From NCBI GenBank assembly GCA_002708885.1, contig PAPL01000054.1:8640-28117 (forward strand): a stretch of DNA of 19,478 nucleotides, written 5' to 3'. The number at the start of each line of letters is the position of its first letter. Within the stretch, counting starts at the first letter, position 1. This document shows, one piece after another, positions 1 through 6,949 of the stretch. The notes beneath the pieces are model-generated. The model had not been told where the DNA came from, did not search any database, and saw only the letters and a program-made list of their open reading frames with translations. The DNA is from Verrucomicrobiales bacterium (GTDB taxonomy: Bacteria > Verrucomicrobiota > Verrucomicrobiia > Verrucomicrobiales > DEV007). The translations under genes and the position numbers were made by a program.

Positions 1-863
1 TATTTGGGATTGGAATCGTACCTACCAGTGAAGAGTTTGGGTCACAAGGAGAACTTCCATCGCATCCAGAACTGCTTGATTGGCTAGCCGTCGAATTCAT
101 GGAAAGTGGCTGGGATATGAAATCTCTAATTAAACTCATTGTAATGTCTGGTGCTTATCGTCAGGAATCAAATGTAAGCCCAGAATCATTCGAAAAGGAT
201 CCCGATAATCATTTACTTGCAAGAGGACCAAGGTTTAGACTGTCTGCAGAAATGATCCGTGATCAGGCACTGGCAGTTTCAGGTCTATTAAGCTCTAAAA
301 TGTATGGAAATCCCGTAAGACCACCACAACCAAAGTTAGGAATTAATGCAGCATTTGGTGGTGGAATCGACTGGAAAACCTCAGAAGGAGAAGACAAGTA
401 CCGCCGCGGCATTTATACATCATGGCGACGATCTAACCCCTACCCTTCAATGGCAACATTTGATGCACCGAACCGTGAAGTATGTGTGGTTCGAAGGGAC
501 CGAACAAATACACCACTCCAAGCATTAGTAACTTTAAATGACCCGGTATATATTGAAGCCGCTCAGGCCCTTGCAAGAGAAATGTATAATGTTTCCGTTA
601 AACAAAAAAGTAGCGGTTCAGGTATTAAGCATGGCTTTAGAATTTGTGTGTCTCGGTCAGCAAAGCCTGAAGAAATGGAAGGATTAGAAAAGCTATTCAA
701 TAAAGCCTATAACACTTATAAAAAAGACCCTCAGTTAGCGGAAATGATGGTAACTCAACCAATGGTCAAAAACCAAAAAGGATTGGATAACTCTAAACTT
801 GCAGCCCTTACAGTAGTGGGCAATGTCTTATTAAACCTGGATGAATTCCTAATGAAGCGATGA
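1..863 (+). CDS. DUF1553 domain protein (PSD1/PSCyt family), 5'-truncated
   Basis: This is the C-terminal 286 residues of a planctomycete-type cytochrome/DUF1549/DUF1553 protein, cut by the window start; the frame is open from base 3, so the methionine at 99 is internal and not the true start. The visible part is DUF1553: an opening stretch with FGSQGE and SHPELLDWLAVEF, then SGWDMKSLIKLIVMS, RLSAEMIRDQALAVSGLL and RTNTPLQALVTLNDPVY, all hallmark strings of the family, and an end (LLNLDEFLMKR) typical of its C-terminus. Full-length relatives usually carry an N-terminal signal peptide and a CxxCH cytochrome segment, which would lie upstream of the window. The stop overlaps the next start as ATGA, so it is co-translated with a DUF1501 gene. 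Its closest relative in the window is the gene at 11906-14143. Biochemical function is unknown; a secreted or periplasmic redox-linked role is inferred from the family architecture. Confidence 0.93.
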   Translation, partial: FGIGIVPTSEEFGSQGELPSHPELLDWLAVEFMESGWDMKSLIKLIVMSGAYRQESNVSPESFEKDPDNHLLARGPRFRLSAEMIRDQALAVSGLLSSKMYGNPVRPPQPKLGINAAFGGGIDWKTSEGEDKYRRGIYTSWRRSNPYPSMATFDAPNREVCVVRRDRTNTPLQALVTLNDPVYIEAAQALAREMYNVSVKQKSSGSGIKHGFRICVSRSAKPEEMEGLEKLFNKAYNTYKKDPQLAEMMVTQPMVKNQKGLDNSKLAALTVVGNVLLNLDEFLMKR

Positions 864-2302
864 ATATTTACGACCAGCAAATCCAGCACCAGACTCGCAG
901 ACATTTCTTAAAAGGTAGCGGCATTAGCATTGGAAGCATTGCTCTCAATCAAATGCTTGGACCCAATTCCAAAGCAACCACAGTTAATCCCTTATTACCA
1001 AAGCGCGCCCATTTCGATGCCAAGGCAAAGCGGGTCATATACATCCATCTGACAGGATCTCCTCCCCATTTGGATCTCTGGGATTACAAGCCCGAACTGG
1101 TAAAACGAAACGGTGAAGATTGTCCTGATGAATTTTATAAAGGCAAAAGGTTCGCATTTACAAGTGGTCGACCAAAACTGATGGGAACGCCAAGAACATT
1201 CAAACAGTTCGGTAAAGGTGGAACATGGATGTCCGATGCGATACCTAACTTTCACAGTTTAGCGGATGACCTTTGTGTCATCAAATCAATGAATACAGAT
1301 CAGTTCAATCATGCACCCGCGGAACTTTTTGTGCATACCGGATCACCTAGACCAGGGCGCCCTTCTTTCGGATCATGGGTCACTTATGGTTTAGGAACTG
1401 AGAACCAGAACCTTCCCGGTTATGTTGTTCTGATCTCAAACGGCGTACAGCCGAATGGCGGCAAGAACTCTTTCGGAACAGGATTCATTCCCTCAGTATA
1501 TCAGGGCGTTCAATGTCGTTCCAAGGGTGATCCTGTCCTTTATCTTTCTGACCCTAAAGGAATGAACCGAGACATTCGTAGAAGTTCCCTAGATACACTT
1601 AAGCAACTCAATGAACAGGCCGCTAAAGACTTTGGTCACCCCGAAACATTGACTCGAATTGCACAATACGAATTAGCTTTCAGAATGCAGATGGCAGTAC
1701 CTGAAGTAATGGATATTTCCAAAGAATCGAAAAAAACTCTAGAGGCATATGGGGCCCAGCCAGGAGGCTCAAGTTTTGCAAATAATTGCCTCCTTGCGAG
1801 ACGGCTCACTGAAAAAAATGTCAGATTTGTACAGTTATTTGATTGGGGATGGGACTTCCATGGAACCAATCCTAATGAAGATATTCGCGGAGGCCTTACC
1901 AATAAATGTGCCAAGACAGACAAACCAATTGCCGCACTGATCAAGGATCTTAAAGAACGAGGCCTCTTTGATGAGACATTAATTATTATTGGAGGAGAAT
2001 TTGGAAGGACCCCTTTCCGAGAAGGACGGACAGCAGGAGGGAAGGTCCTGGGCCGCGACCATTTCCCAGACGCATATAGTATGGTCATTGCCGGTGGAGG
2101 CGCCAAGGGAGGATATTCACATGGTGAAACAGATGAACTCGGGTTTTCTGTAGCAAAGGACAAAGTTCATGTTCATGATTTTCAGGCAACTCTCCTACAC
2201 CTGCTGGGATTTGATCATGAAAAACTCACTTATAGATTTCAGGGCAGAGATTATCGATTAACTGATGTGCACGGTAAAGTCATTAAAGAGATCGTCACTT
2301 AG
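860..2302 (+). CDS. DUF1501 family protein with twin-arginine-like leader
   Basis: A full-length DUF1501 protein of 480 residues, a family in the alkaline-phosphatase/sulfatase-like fold group with no settled reaction. The N-terminus has a twin-arginine motif (TRRHFLKGSG, R13-R14) followed by a weakly hydrophobic segment, suggesting Tat export. Family marks are DYKPEL near 75, GRPSFGSWVTYGLG near 167-179, WDFHG at 331-335, GEFGRTP at 379-385, GRDH at 398-401 and the glycine-rich AGGGAKGG at 411-418; the His/Asp residues of these motifs are plausible metal ligands. The ATG start overlaps the upstream DUF1553 stop by 4 nt, which fixes it. Position 65-70 reads TGSPPH where the second copy in this window has AGGPSH. 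It probably acts in the same extracytoplasmic process as its DUF1553 partner. It is convergent with the kinase/PP2C gene, 44 nt away, with no obvious hairpin between them. Confidence 0.93.
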   Translation: MNIYDQQIQHQTRRHFLKGSGISIGSIALNQMLGPNSKATTVNPLLPKRAHFDAKAKRVIYIHLTGSPPHLDLWDYKPELVKRNGEDCPDEFYKGKRFAFTSGRPKLMGTPRTFKQFGKGGTWMSDAIPNFHSLADDLCVIKSMNTDQFNHAPAELFVHTGSPRPGRPSFGSWVTYGLGTENQNLPGYVVLISNGVQPNGGKNSFGTGFIPSVYQGVQCRSKGDPVLYLSDPKGMNRDIRRSSLDTLKQLNEQAAKDFGHPETLTRIAQYELAFRMQMAVPEVMDISKESKKTLEAYGAQPGGSSFANNCLLARRLTEKNVRFVQLFDWGWDFHGTNPNEDIRGGLTNKCAKTDKPIAALIKDLKERGLFDETLIIIGGEFGRTPFREGRTAGGKVLGRDHFPDAYSMVIAGGGAKGGYSHGETDELGFSVAKDKVHVHDFQATLLHLLGFDHEKLTYRFQGRDYRLTDVHGKVIKEIVT

Positions 2303-2346
2303 TTTGGATATGTTTCAATTCTTTTAGTGAATTCGGGCAAGTCAAT

Positions 2347-3561
2347 CTAAAGAATATCTATAAGAACAGCCGTAGCATTGTCTCTGCCCGAGACGCGGAC
2401 CGCGCACTCAATAATTGAACCCGAATCAGATCCGTTCTTCATTAGCTCCTCCAATTCGACATCCAAAATTCCATCAGTGACACCATCAGAACAAATTAAA
2501 AAACGATCACCGGAACAAAACTTCATTTCCCTAACCTGTGGATTCACAAATTGATTACCAGCTCCCAATGCTTTATTAAGCATGTTTTTCATGGGGTGAT
2601 TCCGGGCTTCGTATTCGGAAATTTTGCCATCCCTTAACATAGCTGCGACCCTCGTATCATCCTCCGTCAATTGCATTAGGTATGATTGGCCTGACCTTTC
2701 CTCACGGTAACGATATATTCTAGAATCTCCGATATGACTGATTAATAAGCGGTCCGGAAGTAACCAGCACATACTCAGAGTCGCTCCCATCCCTTTACAT
2801 TCCGGATAAGCATCAGCAAATTTAATCATTTCCGAATTAATCGATTGATAAAGTTCATTAAGAACATTCAAATCCATATTACCTCCAGCAACTCTGGAAC
2901 GAAAATGTGCAGGTAAAGTTCCTGTAATTCTTTCTATAGCAATACGACTAGCGAACTCTCCTGATCGCGCTCCCCCCATCCCGTCACTAACAGCAAAAAT
3001 AAGGTCAGATCCCTCCAATGAAGCCGATCCTTTAGATCCCAGAAAATGAACACCTTCACGATCCAGTGACAATGCAAGAAACTCATCTTCATTCTTCTTT
3101 CTAAACCTACCCACATCTGTCTTACAATCCCATTCAACGGTCACATCAAATTCCACCTCTTGGCTCCCTTCACTTGCAGATTCCTCTTCCTCCAGAATAG
3201 TCGCAAATTCAAAATCAATAATGCAAAATTGACCATCGGACGGACGATATGTGATGTTTCTTAAATATGGGTCTTCATGACGCACACCATATTCCTCTAG
3301 TTGCTTGAAGATTTCCTGAACCTTCTCGTCTCCCATTATCTCCACCTTTTTTCCCACATTACTTGTTATGATTTTCAATGAATCCGGATCAGACTCTAGT
3401 AACCGGGGAACAAATTCACAGCCTCTCTCTTCAAGGAATTCCAAAACTTTGACTTCAGTTAAAAAACGCTCCTTAGCCTTTGGGCCTCTGAAAATTTTAT
3501 GCACTCGCCCATCAAAACCGATTTTTACCAGTGATCGCTGAGTGTTCTTCTCTTCCCTCAT
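2347..3561 (-). CDS. Minimal kinase-like domain fused to PP2C Ser/Thr phosphatase
   Basis: A 404-residue cytosolic protein with no signal peptide or membrane segment. Residues about 10-125 look like a very short atypical (RIO/Bud32/APH-like) kinase fold: a possible ATP lysine in VHKIF (K22), a helix-C glutamate in FLTEVKVL (E36), a catalytic-loop-like HEDPYLRN (D97, N102) and IIDFEFA (D116) in place of DFG. Residues about 145-404 are a complete PP2C domain: DVGRFRKKNEDEF, AVSDGMGG, GATLS, HIGDSRIY, LTEDD, ICSDGVTDG and GRDNAT, with all four expected metal-binding acidic positions present. It should dephosphorylate phosphoserine/phosphothreonine with Mn or Mg; whether the N-terminal domain phosphorylates anything is unknown. 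I chose the ATG at 3561; an in-frame TTG at 3570 would add three residues. It is divergent from glutamine synthetase, but nothing shows that they share regulation. The PP2C call is very secure, the kinase-like call moderate. Confidence 0.92.
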   Translation of the reverse strand: MREEKNTQRSLVKIGFDGRVHKIFRGPKAKERFLTEVKVLEFLEERGCEFVPRLLESDPDSLKIITSNVGKKVEIMGDEKVQEIFKQLEEYGVRHEDPYLRNITYRPSDGQFCIIDFEFATILEEEESASEGSQEVEFDVTVEWDCKTDVGRFRKKNEDEFLALSLDREGVHFLGSKGSASLEGSDLIFAVSDGMGGARSGEFASRIAIERITGTLPAHFRSRVAGGNMDLNVLNELYQSINSEMIKFADAYPECKGMGATLSMCWLLPDRLLISHIGDSRIYRYREERSGQSYLMQLTEDDTRVAAMLRDGKISEYEARNHPMKNMLNKALGAGNQFVNPQVREMKFCSGDRFLICSDGVTDGILDVELEELMKNGSDSGSIIECAVRVSGRDNATAVLIDIL

Positions 3562-3699
3562 GAATATCAATATTAAGGACTTAGATTGCTCAATGCCTAT
3601 CTATTAGCAGTTCAGCGTTTTTTAATAAAAATCCAAGGAAATTATTATATTTAAGAAAAGTTAATTCCTTTGATATCTTTAATGAAAGAAAATCGACAT

Positions 3700-3716
3700 T
3701 TGGCACGCAGTCTGCT
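3700..3716 (+). promoter_or_regulatory. Sigma-54 (RpoN) -24/-12 promoter of glutamine synthetase gene
   Basis: The string TTGGCACGCAGTCTGCT matches the sigma-54 consensus TTGGCACG-N4-TTGCT at all fixed positions except one (C for the first T of TTGC). The invariant GG (3702-3703) and GC (3714-3715) are exactly 10 nt apart, as required. It points toward glutamine synthetase, with a predicted transcription start near 3727 and an untranslated leader of about 90 nt. RpoN control of glutamine synthetase genes under nitrogen limitation is well known in other bacteria, so sequence and context agree. The upstream region holds a loose inverted repeat AAGGAA (3635-3640) and TTCCTT (3665-3670) that might bind an activator, but it does not match the NtrC consensus. 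Confidence 0.72.
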
Positions 3717-3737
3717 TTTCTAATTAATTACCTGCCA

Positions 3738-3753
3738 ATACGAAAATTCGTAT
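3738..3753. promoter_or_regulatory. Inverted repeat in the glutamine synthetase leader
   Basis: ATACGAA-AA-TTCGTAT is a perfect 7-bp inverted repeat around a 2-nt centre, with partial extension on both sides (TGcC and GGaCA at 3733-3736 and 3754-3758). It lies just downstream of the start predicted from the sigma-54 promoter and about 64 nt before the glutamine synthetase ATG. A second, smaller repeat, CAACT-A-AGTTG, follows at 3761-3771. It could be a protein-binding operator; the 2-nt centre is too short for an RNA hairpin loop unless inner pairs open. It does not resemble the GlnR/TnrA or NtrC sites I know. No function is demonstrated. Confidence 0.4.
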
Positions 3754-3816
3754 GGACAGCCAACTAAGTTGCATTTAGCACTAGAAATACCCTGAAAAAA
3801 AACCTAAATAAAAAAA

Positions 3817-4827
3817 ATGGCAAAATACAAACTCGAATATCTATGGTTAGACGGCTACACCCCCGTTCCTAACGTAAGAGGTAAAACAAGAATCGGCGAT
3901 TACGATGATTTTCCAACCCTAGATCAGTTACCTGAATGGGGATTTGATGGATCCTCAACTCAGCAAGCTGAAGGTGGTGACTCTGACTGCATTCTTAAGC
4001 CTGTTGCAGTTTATCCTGACGCAGGACGTTCAGGAAACGCAGCACTTGTAATGTGCGAAGTAATGCTTCCTGACGGAAATCCACACCCATCAAATGCGCG
4101 AGCTGGCATCCTCGATGATCCCGGTGCATGGTTCGGCTTCGAACAGGAATATTTCTTTGAGCAAGACGGTCGGCCCTTAGGTTGGCCTGAGACAGGATAT
4201 CCTAATCCACAGGGTGAATACTATACTGGCGTTGGATACCAAAACGTTGGTGACATTGCACGGACAATCGTTGATGAACACCTCGATCTTTGCCTCGCTG
4301 CGGGCATTAACCATGAAGGTATAAATGCCGAGGTAGCTAAAGGACAATGGGAGTTCCAAATATTTGGTAAAGGTTCACAAAATTGCGCTGACCAGATGTG
4401 GGTAGCCCGCTACCTTCTTATCCGCTGTGCAGAAAAATATGGTGTGGACATTAATTTCCACTGCAAACCATTTGAAGGTGATTGGAACGGTTCCGGAATG
4501 CACTGTAACTTCTCAACTGATAAGTTACGTGACGAAGGAGGAGAAGATTACTTCAAATCTCTCATGGATGCATTCGAAAAGAACAGAGACGCTCACATCG
4601 CAGCTTATGGTCCTGACAATCATTTGAGATTGACTGGACTCCACGAAACTCAGTCAATTGACAAATTCAGTTGGGGAGTTGCAGATCGCGGTGCATCAAT
4701 TCGCGTGCCTCACTCCTTTGTTAATGACGGTTACAAAGGATATCTTGAAGACCGCCGACCAAACTCACAGGGTGATCCTTATGCAATTGCCTCACGAGTC
4801 CTGCAAACAATTGCTGAAGTAGGTTAA
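3817..4827 (+). CDS. glnII: Glutamine synthetase, type II (eukaryote-like GSII)
   Basis: This 336-residue cytosolic enzyme should make glutamine from glutamate, ammonia and ATP. Its length and motifs fit the GSII class rather than the roughly 470-residue GSI. The N-terminal beta-grasp domain (about 1-95) carries LEYLWLDG and the signature WGFDGSSTQQAEGGDSD (41-57). The catalytic domain has FGFEQEYFF (106-114, metal-binding glutamates), GINAEV and GQWEFQ (168-181), NGSGMHCNFST (224-234, the ammonia/glutamate region), GLHETQSIDKFSWGVADRG (274-292), IRVP and GYLEDRRP (308-315). Around 172-187 it reads EVAKGQWEFQIFGKGS where I recall EVMPGQWEFQ for the family, so it belongs to a divergent bacterial branch. 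The leader is A-rich with no Shine-Dalgarno. A sigma-54 promoter lies about 100 nt upstream and a strong terminator follows, so it is probably monocistronic and nitrogen-regulated. Confidence 0.95.
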   Translation: MAKYKLEYLWLDGYTPVPNVRGKTRIGDYDDFPTLDQLPEWGFDGSSTQQAEGGDSDCILKPVAVYPDAGRSGNAALVMCEVMLPDGNPHPSNARAGILDDPGAWFGFEQEYFFEQDGRPLGWPETGYPNPQGEYYTGVGYQNVGDIARTIVDEHLDLCLAAGINHEGINAEVAKGQWEFQIFGKGSQNCADQMWVARYLLIRCAEKYGVDINFHCKPFEGDWNGSGMHCNFSTDKLRDEGGEDYFKSLMDAFEKNRDAHIAAYGPDNHLRLTGLHETQSIDKFSWGVADRGASIRVPHSFVNDGYKGYLEDRRPNSQGDPYAIASRVLQTIAEVG

Positions 4828-4848
4828 AGAGACCTAGTAACAAATTAC

Positions 4849-4887
4849 AAAAAAACCGCCACCTTTAATTAGGTGGCGGTTTTTTTT
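4849..4887. terminator. Bidirectional Rho-independent terminator
   Basis: A perfect 9-bp GC-rich stem, CCGCCACCT (4856-4864) with AGGTGGCGG (4871-4879), encloses a 6-nt TTAATT loop. It is preceded by seven A (4849-4855) and followed by eight T (4880-4887). Being flanked by an A-tract and a T-tract, it can terminate transcription from both sides. It sits between convergent genes, 22 nt after the glutamine synthetase stop and about 50 nt beyond the stop of the minus-strand sulfatase, which matches a shared terminator. Confidence 0.93.
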
Positions 4888-4940
4888 AATTTTAAATCCA
4901 TTTAACAACTAATCCAAGATATATGGCAGGTTGAAAAAAA

Positions 4941-6815
4941 CTAACCTTTCTTTCTCTTCTTTTTCTTTATAGGTGCAGATGTTTTCTTATTGGATAAATA
5001 AGCAATGCGCGCTTCAACATATCGCCCATCATGATTAACATCATCCATGGACAATTCATTAAATTTAAAGCCAGATGGTCCATCGTGCAGTAATACAGCG
5101 GTATTGAGAATAAGATTAGTTTCAACTGCCATTGAGGACATCTTTAAGGCCTGTCTAATGGCTGGCCTAGGGTCCTTGGTATTTGTGATTCCCAAAAATT
5201 CCGCGGCTCGGCAACGCACTAATGGTTCAATATCAGTATCCGCTAGTTTTGATATCAATCTAACCTGTTCTTCATTAATTTTACGGTGTGAACTAGCAAC
5301 AATGCATCCCCAATAGCGGGACCAAGGATCATCAGAAAGTAATGCCTCCTTTATCTGGTCCTGCACTTCCTCATACGGACTCAGCTGTAAATTAGCAATA
5401 TTCATGAGTTTCTTAATGTGATCTGATTTATTCTTACCGTAATCTACTGGACTCTCCATAGCCTCTCTCAACATTATAGGCTCAGGAAAAAAGCTAAGAT
5501 CATTTATTTTATGTAGTTTTGAACTCATAAGACTACGCATTTCATTAAGGACCTTCGCAAGATCAGGATCAGCGGCAAGATTTCGTGTCTCGTGCGGGTC
5601 ATTCTCAACATCATATAGAGCTTCCACTGGCCTTGTTTCAAAAAATTGTTTCTGAACGGCATTGAGTTTTCCTTTCTTATAAAGTTGACGCCATTCCTCA
5701 AAAGCAAGCTGCCTGTACCGATAATCATTCTGTAACCCATCAAAATTGAAAGGCTGGAAATTTCTCTGGTAGCTGTATTTTCCTTTTCTAAGCCATCGAA
5801 CAAAATCATACTTTTCATCAAATCGATCAGCGTAATTAAACGTATATTCACGTGTCTGTGCCCCTTGCCCGAGAAATGGTCTTCCGTCTATGCCGCCAGG
5901 AATCACAGCCCCGGAAAGATTTAAAACAGTTGGCCCAAAATCTACGAATTCAACGAATTTTTTTTCACGGTGTCCATTATCGTTTTTTACTAAGTGCTTG
6001 AAATTTTTTGGCACGCGTACAACTAAAGGCACGTGCAGACCACTCTCGTAAGCGTATCCTTTGCTCCTAGGTAAAACGCCTCCATGATCTCCAAAATAAA
6101 AAATGAAAGTGTCCTCAAGCAGATCGTCCTCCTCAAGTTCTTTAACCACTTTACCAATTACGTCATCAATTTTCACCAAATTATCAAGGTACCTGGCATG
6201 AGTGTATCTAAAGGTCGGAGTGTCAGGATGATAGGGAGCAAGACGAACAGAATCAGGGTCATGTTTTGTGGACTGAGTTTCCATGGCCCGGGCAGTGAAA
6301 TGCAATGAACTCTCATGAGACGTACCATAACTAGCCTTGTGGAAAAAGGGTTGGCCTTCTTTTCTTTTTCTCCAGTGTGCTTTCCCAGAAGATTCATGCC
6401 ACACTCCCTTTCCGGGAACTGCATTATAATCGGTCTTGGATCGATTAGTCGTATAGTATCCCTTATCACGAAGATATGATGGAAACATTCGAACACCTTC
6501 AGGCATTGGCACCATGAGGGTTTTCCTGTGGTACTGAGTACCTATCCTGGGAGCATAACACCCGGTAATTAACGTTGAGCGAGCAACGGAACAGACCGGC
6601 GCATTGGAAAATGCATTATCAAAAGTTATTCCATGCTGAGCCATTTTTTTGATATTGGGCGTATCAGCACCGCCCGGAAAAAAATGATCCAAATAGTGAA
6701 TGGAATTGTCTTCAGAAATGATCCAAACAAAATTCGGTTTCTCAGTAGCATTTGCCAATGCCGCTGTTTTTATTATTGAAAATAAGATGAAGAATAATCT
6801 CATAGGCATAAACAT
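4941..6815 (-). CDS. Secreted sulfatase with HEAT-like C-terminal region and polybasic tail
   Basis: A 624-residue type I sulfatase (alkaline-phosphatase fold) with an N-terminal Sec-type signal (about 1-23) and predicted extracytoplasmic location. The sulfatase signature is APVCSVARSTLITG with C75 as the residue expected to mature to formylglycine and R79 following; the usual proline two residues after the cysteine is replaced by valine. Metal-site segments include ISEDNS (33-38) and YFGDHGG (240-246, D243-H244). After the catalytic domain, residues about 475-600 look like HEAT-type helical repeats (DDPWSRYWGCIVASS and RCRAAEFLG), and the protein ends in a lysine-rich tail (KKKKRKKG). The substrate is unknown; sulfated polysaccharide is the usual target in this phylum. 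Three closely spaced ATGs (6815, 6809, 6803) make the exact start uncertain by up to four residues. It is divergent from the PQQ-like gene. Confidence 0.93.
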   Translation of the reverse strand: MFMPMRLFFILFSIIKTAALANATEKPNFVWIISEDNSIHYLDHFFPGGADTPNIKKMAQHGITFDNAFSNAPVCSVARSTLITGCYAPRIGTQYHRKTLMVPMPEGVRMFPSYLRDKGYYTTNRSKTDYNAVPGKGVWHESSGKAHWRKRKEGQPFFHKASYGTSHESSLHFTARAMETQSTKHDPDSVRLAPYHPDTPTFRYTHARYLDNLVKIDDVIGKVVKELEEDDLLEDTFIFYFGDHGGVLPRSKGYAYESGLHVPLVVRVPKNFKHLVKNDNGHREKKFVEFVDFGPTVLNLSGAVIPGGIDGRPFLGQGAQTREYTFNYADRFDEKYDFVRWLRKGKYSYQRNFQPFNFDGLQNDYRYRQLAFEEWRQLYKKGKLNAVQKQFFETRPVEALYDVENDPHETRNLAADPDLAKVLNEMRSLMSSKLHKINDLSFFPEPIMLREAMESPVDYGKNKSDHIKKLMNIANLQLSPYEEVQDQIKEALLSDDPWSRYWGCIVASSHRKINEEQVRLISKLADTDIEPLVRCRAAEFLGITNTKDPRPAIRQALKMSSMAVETNLILNTAVLLHDGPSGFKFNELSMDDVNHDGRYVEARIAYLSNKKTSAPIKKKKRKKG

Positions 6816-6851
6816 AAGTTAAAATTAAACTCAAAAGTAATAATTTAAATC

Positions 6852-6870
6852 ATCATTCCATCAGAATGAT
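6852..6870. promoter_or_regulatory. Inverted repeat in the sulfatase/beta-propeller divergent region
   Basis: ATCATTC-CATCA-GAATGAT is a perfect 7-bp inverted repeat with a 5-nt spacer, inside the 134-nt region between two divergent genes. It begins 37 nt upstream of the sulfatase start. A motif TCGGTT follows at 6870-6875 and recurs at 6897-6902, with an inverted, partial copy (ACCGA) at 6919-6923, so the region could hold operators coordinating both genes. No known regulator site is recognised. Confidence 0.35.
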
Positions 6871-6879
6871 CGGTTAAGA

Positions 6880-6908
6880 TTGATAAAGAATAGTGTTCGG
6901 TTTACATT
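6880..6908 (+). promoter_or_regulatory. Candidate sigma-70 promoter for the PQQ-like gene
   Basis: TTGATA (6880-6885, five of six to TTGACA) and TACATT (6903-6908, four of six to TATAAT) are separated by exactly 17 nt. The predicted start would leave a leader of roughly 35 nt before the ATG at 6950. The match is modest, and in such AT-rich DNA similar pairs occur by chance. Confidence 0.3.
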
Positions 6909-6949
6909 TTTAATCAAGACCGATTCAGAGAATTAGATATAAAATAAGT

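Noticed and set aside
1636..2163. Long open frame of 175 codons on the minus strand
   Set aside because: It is the antisense of the DUF1501 gene, whose family motifs are clear. Its translation shows no recognisable domain.
2303..2346. Possible terminator between the convergent DUF1501 and PP2C genes (AATTC...GAATT)
   Set aside because: Only a 5-bp AT-rich stem without an adjacent T-tract.
3568..3570. TTG as start of the kinase/PP2C gene
   Set aside because: An in-frame ATG follows three codons later, and no ribosome-binding signal favours the TTG.
6005..6025. TTGGCACG string resembling a sigma-54 -24 element
   Set aside because: It lies inside the sulfatase gene, and there is no GC at the required 10-nt spacing after the GG.
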